DNA from: Colwellia psychrerythraea
GTDB taxonomy: Bacteria > Pseudomonadota > Gammaproteobacteria > Enterobacterales > Alteromonadaceae
Length of the DNA: 64,000 nt
Assembly: GCF_000764225.1 (NCBI RefSeq)
Contig: NZ_JQED01000056.1
Location: 124,001 to 188,000 of the forward strand
Direction of reading: 5' to 3'
Positions 25,560 through 32,991 of this stretch are shown here, in pieces. Position numbers and translations under genes: made by a program. The notes beneath the pieces are model-generated. The model was given only the letters and a program-made list of their open reading frames with translations, had not been told where the DNA came from and made no database searches. The number at the start of each line of letters is the position of its first letter. The first letter of the stretch is position 1.

Positions 25560-26042
25560 ATGAATATTAAATCAGATATGCTTCTAAATAATCTATATAT
25601 GCTGGTGGTCTTAGTCACTATGTCAGGAGTAGCTTTAGCTGTCAGCTCGGAAGATGGAGATTTTGAACCACCTTCAGAGACAGAGAAATGGCACAAGGTA
25701 TCTGATTCACACTTAGCTTATACACGAGGAGGATTTATTTTACCTAACGGTGTTATTGTAGATATCAGTTTTGAAAAACTATTATTTAGAAATGGTGAAG
25801 AAACCGCTAGCTCATATTTTGAAACCGCAGATAACCAGTATTTAGTTAATGATGGGAAGTTGAATATACCAGGGTTATCGAATGAATTATTTCAGTCTGT
25901 TATCCAAAATGATCTAGATAACCAAACGCTACAAACCATAAACAATATTAACATTGATATTAAAAATTTAAATAATATCAATCTAAGCCCAAGTAATAGC
26001 CAATTTTATAATTTGCACTCCTTACCTATTACGATTAACTAA
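25560..26042 (+). CDS. Small exported protein of the fibre cluster, double-glycine-like motif
   Basis: A 160-residue protein. The signal peptide ends near Val-Ala-Leu-Ala-Val. Residues 47-58 read Val-Ser-Asp-Ser-His-Leu-Ala-Tyr-Thr-Arg-Gly-Gly, close to the double-glycine leader consensus (hydrophobic -12, Glu-Leu at -8/-7, hydrophobic -4, Gly-Gly at -2/-1), with His and Thr as substitutions. Asn/Ile-rich strands follow (Asn-Asn-Ile-Asn-Ile-Asp-Ile-Lys-Asn-Leu-Asn). The same Leu-x-x-Thr-Arg-Gly occurs in the protein at 24454. By position it may correspond to FapE, but I cannot show homology. It is the last gene of the plus-strand set and convergent with the pore gene. Confidence 0.6.
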   Translation: MNIKSDMLLNNLYMLVVLVTMSGVALAVSSEDGDFEPPSETEKWHKVSDSHLAYTRGGFILPNGVIVDISFEKLLFRNGEETASSYFETADNQYLVNDGKLNIPGLSNELFQSVIQNDLDNQTLQTINNINIDIKNLNNINLSPSNSQFYNLHSLPITIN

Positions 26043-26406
26043 TAGATATAAACCAAAAGTTATCCTATTTCACAAAACTTTCTAACTTCTATCAAGTATT
26101 TGAAAAGTAATAATAAGTGTTGTTAGTATACCTTGTCTATTAATGTTATTTCAAAAGAAGACATTCAGGATAATTGCCTTTTTATTTTCAAAATTTAATA
26201 AGGCATGCCTTGTTTTTTCGCCGCTTTCTACTTAAGAGTACGTTCGTGATATCTTAAGCATAAAGGCATCAAAGTGTTTAGAAGGGATAATTCAAACACA
26301 GCTCAAGTTTTGCTGTATTTAGGCTAAAGTGATGATCATTTTATATGACAGAGAATAGCTAGCGCTCTCATTTGTTTATCTAACCTTCTAGTTTTAAAGT
26401 GATGAG

Positions 26407-26440
26407 AAGTATATAAAACGATACTATCTAAAGGTATCGT
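26407..26440 (-). terminator. Intrinsic terminator of the FapF-like gene
   Basis: On the minus strand ACGATAC (26440-26434) pairs with GTATCGT (26424-26418), followed by TTTATAT. It lies directly after the pore gene stop. The remaining 399-base convergent gap (26043-26441) has no ORF; no clear terminator for the plus-strand operon was found. Confidence 0.65.
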
Positions 26441-26441
26441 G

Positions 26442-27764
26442 TTAGAACATCATTGGAACCCTGAAATTAAGTCGAACATCTGGAGCATCGTCAGTAACAC
26501 CAATATTTAAAGATAAGTTTAAATTAGTTGTTGTTGAATAGTTGAATGAATAACCGATAATCAACTGTCCAATATCAAGTTCACTTCCTTCAATTTTGAT
26601 ATTATCAATTTTCGATTTCAGTACATGTTTATGGGAGTAACTTAAACTCATGGATGTACGATCATTTAAAGAGAGGCCTAAACCAAAGCTAAAACCTACG
26701 CTATCACCAGGGTTAACTTGCCCAACTTCTTCATTAGTTTCTAAATTATTACCGTAACTTATATTACCAAAAAGTACGCCAGGATCTGTTGAATAAATTG
26801 CCGTTAAACTCGGTTGGATGCTATAGAAACCAGAGCCTGTTGGTAACTCTACGGGAAAAACAACGCCTGGATTTGATTCGATATACTCAACTTCGAATGG
26901 GCTTGTACCTGTCGGGATTGTCGCGACTAGATTAAAGACATAAATAGCTCCCCCGTTAGCGCCAGAATTAAGCTGGTAACGCGTAGATAACTCAATATCA
27001 CCCATATCACTTCCACTAGCGGTAAATATTTCATCTTCACTAACGCCTACACTTACTGGACGAGAGCGTTGACTGTCATTTCGCCCAATGTATGAAAGTT
27101 TCATATCAACTTCCCAACGATCATTCATACCATATCTAGCACCTAGGCTACCAACAAATGTATGTCGCTTGATTTCTCTAAGGTCTATCAAACCAACAAC
27201 TAAGGCAGGAAGAAAAGAGTAAGCATCTAGAAATACACGATTAGAATCTGTATATGAATAACCAAATCTTGGCTCAATAATCAAAGTACCTGATCTTGTT
27301 AACACACCACTATTGTTTGTACTTAACTTCGGTATCGCAGACACATCGATTCGAGTGGCTTGTTTAGGTGGGGCTTTACCTACGGGTTTATTGATAACAG
27401 TTGTCGATTTAGGTTTTTTATTACTAGCTTGTTGGGCGTTTTTATTCGTAGATGATTTAGGCTTTTGATTACTGGCTTGTTGGCTGCTTTTATTAGGAGA
27501 AGGTTTTTTTTGTGTTTGCTTGTTTTTAGAGGATTGGTTTCTAATTAAACGTTTTAAGTTTTCTATTTCTCGACCTTGTTGTGTCAGTATTTTAGATTGT
27601 CTCTCTAATTCAAGCTGATATTTTTTTTCAACGGACTCTGACTGGGCAGCAGCATCCTGTGAGTAACTAATAGGGCTTGTAGACATCAACAATGCAAACA
27701 TAAATACAACTAGTTTATATCGTTTTACAGGGGCTAAGATTATGTGGCTAGTAGTTTTTTTCAT
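26442..27764 (-). CDS. FapF-like outer-membrane secretion barrel with N-terminal coiled coil
   Basis: A 440-residue protein. The signal peptide (about residues 1-36) is followed by a predicted coiled coil (about 44-76, Leu-Glu-Leu-Glu-Arg-Gln-Ser-Lys-Ile-Leu), a Lys/Ser/Asn/Gln-rich linker with near-repeats of Gln-Gln-Ala-Ser-Asn-(Gln/Lys)-Lys-Pro-Lys-Ser, and a barrel from about residue 150. Barrel signatures recalled from FapF-type proteins include Gly-Val-Leu-Thr-Arg-Ser-Gly-Thr-Leu, Gly-Leu-Ile-Asp-Leu-Arg-Glu, Leu-Pro-Thr-Gly-Ser-Gly-Phe, Asp-Pro-Gly-Val-Leu-Phe-Gly and Asn-Pro-Gly-Asp-Ser-Val-Gly, ending in Phe. FapF is the trimeric pore that exports Fap amyloid subunits. Here the gene is on the opposite strand from the other cluster genes. 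Confidence 0.78.
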   Translation of the reverse strand: MKKTTSHIILAPVKRYKLVVFMFALLMSTSPISYSQDAAAQSESVEKKYQLELERQSKILTQQGREIENLKRLIRNQSSKNKQTQKKPSPNKSSQQASNQKPKSSTNKNAQQASNKKPKSTTVINKPVGKAPPKQATRIDVSAIPKLSTNNSGVLTRSGTLIIEPRFGYSYTDSNRVFLDAYSFLPALVVGLIDLREIKRHTFVGSLGARYGMNDRWEVDMKLSYIGRNDSQRSRPVSVGVSEDEIFTASGSDMGDIELSTRYQLNSGANGGAIYVFNLVATIPTGTSPFEVEYIESNPGVVFPVELPTGSGFYSIQPSLTAIYSTDPGVLFGNISYGNNLETNEEVGQVNPGDSVGFSFGLGLSLNDRTSMSLSYSHKHVLKSKIDNIKIEGSELDIGQLIIGYSFNYSTTTNLNLSLNIGVTDDAPDVRLNFRVPMMF

Positions 27765-28157
27765 AAATTTCTCTTATATGAAAACATTCAAAGTTTTTAG
27801 TCAGTCATTGAAAGTTAACAAATATATTTGTTAACTTAACATCATGCTTTTAGACCTAAGAGGTAGTTAATATAAGCTTATATGTTAACCCTTGAAATGC
27901 AAATTTAGGGGGAAATAATCAAGAGTAGACAACTAGCTTTATCACTTTTATTTATAGATATTATCGGCTAACGAACCAATGACTCGCTGTAAGTTCATGT
28001 TTTTATTTGATAATAGGTAATTCGTTTTTATTAATAAAAACTTTCGTATTCAATGAATAGTGAAAAATGGTAAGTTATTATGAACAAGCGAATTGATTTT
28101 TACTTATGATTAATGCGTTTGACTAAGATAATTATTATATTTATATAAGGATGTTTC
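27765..28157. other. Divergent intergenic region (393 bases)
   Basis: AT-rich and without ORFs, between the FapF-like gene and the FMN-binding protein gene, so it must hold promoters for both. AAGAGAA precedes the pore start and AAGGA precedes ATG 28158; no near-consensus promoter or operator is evident. Confidence 0.4.
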
Positions 28158-29828
28158 ATGACCATCATGCAAAAAGTACTATGGTTTATTGCCAGTGTTG
28201 GTAATTTTTCAGCAGGGTACTTCTATATGCACAGCCAAAGTGCTTTTAGTTTCTTCGTTTTAATTTCCACGTTAATTTATAGCATTATTGGCATATATGA
28301 TATCTTCTATAGTCGCCATAGCTTAAATCGCCTTTACCCTGTTGTGGCTTATCTGCGTTATTTTCTTGAATCTTACCGCGTTGAAATTCAACAATATTTT
28401 ATTGCTAACGACACCGAAGAACGTCCATTTAATCGAGAGCAACGTAGTCTGGTATATCAGCGCGCTAAAAATGTCCGAGATACCATTGCTTTTGGTACTC
28501 AACGTAACCTTGTTGAAGATAACTATTTGAGTTTATGGCATTCGTTGGCACCTACTATTGTGAAAGAAACATCCAAGAGAGTGATCATTGGAGGAAGTAA
28601 TTGCCAGCAGCCTTATTCAGCATCATATTTAAATATTTCAGCAATGAGTTTTGGGTCATTAAGCTCTAATGCGATTGAAGCATTAAATTTAGGAGCTAAA
28701 AAAGCGGGGTGTTATCATAATACTGGTGAGGGCGCTGCAAGCCCATATCATTTGAAACATGGTGGTGACATTGTATGGCAGTTAGGGACTGGGCTTTTTG
28801 GATGCCGTGATGAAAAGGGGCGATTTAACCCCGATACCTTTGAAAAAACTGCTAAATTACCACAAATAAAGATGATTGAAATAAAGTTATCTCAAGGGGC
28901 AAAACCAGGTCATGGCGGGGTACTTCCTAAAGCTAAAATAACCGATGAAATAGCGAATATTCGTCATATCTCTAAAGATAGAGACTGCATTTCACCCGCG
29001 GTAAACCCAGAATGTACTTCACCAAAAGACTTGTTAACATTCATCGAACAATTACGTAGTTTGAGTGGCGGTAAGCCTGTTGGTTTTAAATTATGTATTG
29101 GTAACCCCGCTGAATTTCTAAGTATTTGTAAAGCGATGTTAGAAACAGGTATTACGCCTGACTTTATTACTGTTGATGGAGCAGAAGGAGGGACAGGCGC
29201 CGCGCCAGTGGAGTTTACTAACCGATTAGGTTTGATCTGTTTAGAGGGCATAAGCATAGTTAACAATGCTTTAGTTGGTGTGGGACTTAGGGATAGAATA
29301 AAAATAATTGCTTCGGGCAAAACGGCATCAAGTTTTGATTTACTAGAAAAAATTGCTGCTGGTGCTGATGTGGTTAACGCTGCTCGTACTATGATGATGG
29401 CTATTGGTTGTATTCAATCAAGACATTGTAATACTAACCTTTGTCCGACTGGTGTTGCGACCCAAGATCCTGCTAGAGGCAAAGCCATTGATATAGCATC
29501 GAAAAGCGATAGAGTAAAAAATTTCCATAGCAACACGTTGTCGAGCTTTTTTGAATTGGTAGGTAGTATGGGATTGGATGATCCAGCTAAACTTATACCC
29601 CAAATGATAAAGCGACGCTCGCCTTATGGCATGCAAATGTCAATGGGAAGTCTGGTGACGCCTTTATCATTAAATGCGTTGATAGAGCCTTCACTTAGCG
29701 ATGTAGAATTGGATGAGTCATGGCAACACTGGTGGCATACTAGTAGTGCTGAGCAGTTTTACGTTGATGATGTTTTTATACTTAAAGCGCCAGAATTTCA
29801 CCAAGAAAGAGCTCGCAAAGTTAATTAG
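28158..29828 (+). CDS. FMN-binding glutamate synthase family protein with N-terminal membrane segments
   Basis: A 556-residue protein. The first 50 residues form about two hydrophobic helices, then a glutamate-synthase-type FMN barrel: Ile-Ser-Ala-Met-Ser-Phe-Gly-Ser-Leu, Gly-Ala-Lys-Pro-Gly-His-Gly-Gly, Asp-Gly-Ala-Glu-Gly-Gly-Thr-Gly-Ala-Ala-Pro and Ala-Ala-Gly-Ala-Asp. The 3Fe-4S-type Cys set is Cys-x5-Cys-x4-Cys in Cys-Ile-Gln-Ser-Arg-His-Cys-Asn-Thr-Asn-Leu-Cys-Pro. It lacks the glutaminase (class II amidotransferase) domain of GltB, so it is not a full glutamate synthase. Relatives are annotated only by family and the physiological reaction is unclear. It is monocistronic. Confidence 0.85.
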   Translation: MTIMQKVLWFIASVGNFSAGYFYMHSQSAFSFFVLISTLIYSIIGIYDIFYSRHSLNRLYPVVAYLRYFLESYRVEIQQYFIANDTEERPFNREQRSLVYQRAKNVRDTIAFGTQRNLVEDNYLSLWHSLAPTIVKETSKRVIIGGSNCQQPYSASYLNISAMSFGSLSSNAIEALNLGAKKAGCYHNTGEGAASPYHLKHGGDIVWQLGTGLFGCRDEKGRFNPDTFEKTAKLPQIKMIEIKLSQGAKPGHGGVLPKAKITDEIANIRHISKDRDCISPAVNPECTSPKDLLTFIEQLRSLSGGKPVGFKLCIGNPAEFLSICKAMLETGITPDFITVDGAEGGTGAAPVEFTNRLGLICLEGISIVNNALVGVGLRDRIKIIASGKTASSFDLLEKIAAGADVVNAARTMMMAIGCIQSRHCNTNLCPTGVATQDPARGKAIDIASKSDRVKNFHSNTLSSFFELVGSMGLDDPAKLIPQMIKRRSPYGMQMSMGSLVTPLSLNALIEPSLSDVELDESWQHWWHTSSAEQFYVDDVFILKAPEFHQERARKVN

Positions 29829-29840
29829 ACAAACAACCTA

Positions 29841-29876
29841 AGGTTGGGTGGGCAAAGTAATAAGCCCTCACAACCT
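29841..29876. terminator. Hairpin between convergent genes, possible terminator
   Basis: AGGTTG (29841-29846) pairs with CAACCT (29871-29876), with an inner GGGC/GCCC pairing. No T-run follows on either strand, so termination is uncertain. It lies between the FMN-binding protein and rlmJ stops. Confidence 0.35.
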
Positions 29877-29907
29877 CGTTGTATGTCGAGCAAAAATCTA
29901 GCAGAGA

Positions 29908-30747
29908 TTACTCTGCAATAAGTTGCGTTAGGGTAAACTTTGAATCGTTATTACCTAATTTGTCTTTTAGGTAAGGTAATACCTCTTCAAGTTGTGATGC
30001 TAATTGCCAAGGCGGATTAACAATGAACAACCCTGTACCAGTCATGCCGTATTCTTCAGTATCTCTATTTAAGCAAAACTCAACTTGTAATAAGTTTTTC
30101 ACATCACTGTTTGTGAAGTCTTTTTCCATTTGCTCGATAAAGTGACGTTTAACAACAGGGTACCAAACGATATAGGTTCCTGTTGAAAACTTGTTATAAG
30201 CTTTAACTATGGTACTTACCGCTTTTTGATAATCTTCTTTTAGTTCATAAGGCGGATCGATTAAAACAACGCCACGACGACTGGGTGGTGGTATTAAACC
30301 AAGCACACCTTTGTAGCCATCAGATTGCTTAACAAATACTTTCCGCCAGCGTTGGCAAAAATCTTCTAAGTGGTGAATATCACTCGGGTGTAATTCAAAT
30401 AGATGACTTGAGTCTTGACGTCGAACAAATGCTTTTGCAACGCCAGGAGAGCCAGGGTAGATGTCAAGTTCACTATTAAGGTTAAGGCTGTTAATTAATG
30501 ATAAATACGGTTCAAGTGCTTGTGGTGCATTAACATCATTGATTATTTTGGCAATACCGTTTTTATATTCACCTGTCTTTTGTGCATATTCGTCAGCTAA
30601 TTGGTACATTCCTGCACCTGAGTGGCTATCAATATAGCAAAACCCTTTTTCCTTACGAGTCATATAATCAAGCACTAGCGATAAAACACTGTGTTTTAAT
30701 ACGTCAGCGAAATTTCCCGCATGAAAGGCGTGACGATAACTTAGCAT
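29908..30747 (-). CDS. rlmJ: 23S rRNA (adenine-2030-N6)-methyltransferase RlmJ
   Basis: A 279-residue SAM-dependent methyltransferase (E. coli RlmJ 280) that methylates A2030 of 23S rRNA. It begins Met-Leu-Ser-Tyr-Arg-His-Ala-Phe-His-Ala-Gly-Asn-Phe-Ala-Asp-Val-Leu-Lys-His, the family's N-terminal signature. SAM-site Asp-Ser-His-Ser-Gly-Ala-Gly and catalytic Asp-Pro-Pro-Tyr-Glu motifs follow. AAAGG precedes the ATG. It is a single gene. Confidence 0.94.
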   Translation of the reverse strand: MLSYRHAFHAGNFADVLKHSVLSLVLDYMTRKEKGFCYIDSHSGAGMYQLADEYAQKTGEYKNGIAKIINDVNAPQALEPYLSLINSLNLNSELDIYPGSPGVAKAFVRRQDSSHLFELHPSDIHHLEDFCQRWRKVFVKQSDGYKGVLGLIPPPSRRGVVLIDPPYELKEDYQKAVSTIVKAYNKFSTGTYIVWYPVVKRHFIEQMEKDFTNSDVKNLLQVEFCLNRDTEEYGMTGTGLFIVNPPWQLASQLEEVLPYLKDKLGNNDSKFTLTQLIAE

Positions 30748-30851
30748 AGTAAGACCTTTTGAATTGTTTGGTTAATAGTGAAAATAGTGGAAAGAATAAG
30801 GCGACAAAATAGAGTAACGTTCTACCTCGTCGCTTGATGTTCTGAGATAGG

Positions 30852-32444
30852 TTAAGCCTGGCTGGCTAAGTACTCGTCGTAAGTACCTGCAAAATCGACA
30901 TATCCTTCACTGGTTAACTCGATTACACGGGTAGCAATGGTCGAAACAAATTCTCTATCGTGACTGACAAATAATAAGGTTCCTTCGTATTGCTCTAATG
31001 CCATGTTTAATGATTCAATTGATTCCATATCCATGTGGTTCGTTGGCTCATCGAGCACTAATATATTTGGTTTTTGCATCATTAACTTACCAAATAACAT
31101 ACGGCCTTTTTCACCACCAGACAGCACGCTTACATTCTTTTTAATATCATCAGCAGAGAAAAGTAAGCGACCTAAGTAACCACGTACAGCTTGCTCGTCA
31201 TCTGTTGGTTGGCGCCATTGACTCATCCATTCAAACAAATTCATATCATTTTCAAATTCGTATTCATGATCCTGAGCGTAATAGCCAATATTAACATTTT
31301 CAGACCAAGTATACTCTCCAGAATCTGCCTCATAGCCCACTTCATTCATTAATGAGCGTAAGAAGGTTGTTTTGCCAATACCATTCTCACCGATGATAGC
31401 AATGCGTTCACCAACTTCGATTAGGGCAGAAATATCTTTAAGAATGTGTGCATCGTCAAAGCTTTTATTTAATTGCTCAATAACTAATGCATTACGGAAT
31501 AATTTCTTTTCTTGCTCAAAACGAATAAATGGATTGCTTCGACTTGATGCTTTGACTTCATCCAGTTGAATTTTATCTATTTGCTTAGCACGTGAAGTTG
31601 CTTGTTTAGCTTTTGATGCGTTAGCTGAGAAACGGGCAACAAAGGCTTGAAGCTCGCCAATTTGCGCTTTTTTCTTGGCGTTGTCAGACAATAAACGCGC
31701 TCGGGCTTGCGTTGCTGCCAACATGTATTCATCGTAATTACCAGGGTAAACTCTAAGCTCACCGTAATCTAAATCGGCCATATGGGTACAAACACTGTTT
31801 AAAAAGTGTCTATCATGCGAAATGATGATCATGGTTGAGTCACGCTCATTTAACGTTTCCTCAAGCCATTGGATTGTATGAATATCCAAGTTGTTGGTTG
31901 GTTCATCAAGTAATAAGATATCAGGATCCGAAAATAAAGCCTGAGCAAGCAATATACGAAGTTTAAAGCCTGGAGCTATTTCGCTCATTAAACCATAGTG
32001 TTGTTCAACAGGAATACCAACACCCATTAATAATTCACCAGCGCGACTTTCAGCAGAGTAACCGTCCATTTCTGCATATTCAGACTCTAAATCACCCACT
32101 TTCATGCCATCAGCTTCACTCATTTCAGGTAAAGCGTAAATGCGATCTCGTTCTTCTTTTACTGCCCAAAGTTCAGTATGTCCCATAATCACAGTATCAA
32201 TAACGCTGTATTCTTCAAAAGCAAATTGGTCTTGGCGTAATTTACCCAAGCGTTCGCCTGTATCAAGGTTTACGTTACCTGATGTTTGCTCTAAATCACC
32301 ACCTAAAATTTTCATAAAGGTTGATTTACCACAACCGTTTGCGCCGATTAAACCGTAACGGTTACCGCCACCAAATTTTTGTGAAATGTTTTCAAACAAT
32401 GGCTTAGCGCCAAATTGTTGAGTGATATTATTTGCTGCTAGCAT
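30852..32444 (-). CDS. ybiT: ABC-F family ATPase YbiT
   Basis: A 530-residue ABC-F protein with two ATP-binding cassettes on one chain and no membrane domain: first Walker A Gly-Ala-Asn-Gly-Cys-Gly-Lys-Ser-Thr, second Gly-Glu-Asn-Gly-Ile-Gly-Lys-Thr-Thr, Walker B Leu-Leu-Leu-Asp-Glu-Pro-Thr-Asn, and signature Leu-Ser-Gly-Gly-Glu-Lys-Gly in the second half. The helical linker between cassettes (Lys-Ala-Lys-Gln-Ala-Thr-Ser-Arg-Ala-Lys-Gln) matches YbiT. ABC-F factors bind the ribosome exit site and relieve stalled translation. I chose the ATG at 32442-32444 by alignment with E. coli YbiT; the upstream start at 32528 adds 28 unmatched residues. GGAAAA precedes it. Confidence 0.94.
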   Translation of the reverse strand: MLAANNITQQFGAKPLFENISQKFGGGNRYGLIGANGCGKSTFMKILGGDLEQTSGNVNLDTGERLGKLRQDQFAFEEYSVIDTVIMGHTELWAVKEERDRIYALPEMSEADGMKVGDLESEYAEMDGYSAESRAGELLMGVGIPVEQHYGLMSEIAPGFKLRILLAQALFSDPDILLLDEPTNNLDIHTIQWLEETLNERDSTMIIISHDRHFLNSVCTHMADLDYGELRVYPGNYDEYMLAATQARARLLSDNAKKKAQIGELQAFVARFSANASKAKQATSRAKQIDKIQLDEVKASSRSNPFIRFEQEKKLFRNALVIEQLNKSFDDAHILKDISALIEVGERIAIIGENGIGKTTFLRSLMNEVGYEADSGEYTWSENVNIGYYAQDHEYEFENDMNLFEWMSQWRQPTDDEQAVRGYLGRLLFSADDIKKNVSVLSGGEKGRMLFGKLMMQKPNILVLDEPTNHMDMESIESLNMALEQYEGTLLFVSHDREFVSTIATRVIELTSEGYVDFAGTYDEYLASQA

Positions 32445-32697
32445 GATGTTTTCCGTCGAATGTTGAGTTTTACTGAATTGATTTTCGCCAGTAAAATAAC
32501 CGATAAAATATTTCGCGCGATTATACACTAATTTTAGTGATATTCTTAGACTATTTAAATTTGAGTGTTATCTGTAAGGAGCCATATATTAATACAGTAA
32601 CTGTAGCTATTTCATGTAGAATTGGAAAAATTTTTAAAAGAGAAGCGAGCTTTGAAAATGACGCAAAGGCAAATAGTTACAGGCAATAATGATGCTT

Positions 32698-32856
32698 ATA
32701 CCAATTCCATTAAATTATTGCTCACTTGTGCTGGTTAAAATACTTCACGACTGCGTTGCTCTCAATCCCAATAGCCAGCTATTACTCAATCGAGCGCCTT
32801 GCCCTGATTTATTTTTCCTACGCACAACAAGATCACAAACTTAATGAAACTGGTAT
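32698..32856. mobile_element. Small intergenic element with 16-base terminal inverted repeats (MITE-like)
   Basis: The left end reads ATACCAATTCCATTAA (32698-32713); the right end, reversed and complemented, reads ATACCAGTTTCATTAA (32841-32856), 14 of 16 bases matching. It is 159 bases long, non-coding, with an internal CAATAG / GCTATT inverted pair near 32788-32805. It lies in the 547-base gap between ygiQ and ybiT, which holds nothing else that I can see. It may be a non-autonomous transposable repeat or a REP-like element. Confidence 0.6.
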
Positions 32857-32991
32857 TATGTACATTTTTTGTCTTTTATAAATAGTCCAAAGCGTCAGTT
32901 ACTTCTATGGCAGTTAAAGAAACCATTAGCAGATATGATTGAATACCTGCTAACTATCATGCTTCTTTATTTTTATTACCATAAAAAGCTA

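Noticed and set aside
28964..29320. 118-codon minus-strand ORF within the FMN-binding protein gene
   Set aside because: It is the shadow of the conserved FMN-barrel coding sequence; nothing supports it.
28158..29828. Glutamate synthase large subunit (gltB)
   Set aside because: The glutaminase domain and the C-terminal beta-helix domain of GltB are absent and no gltD is present; only the FMN-barrel domain is shared.
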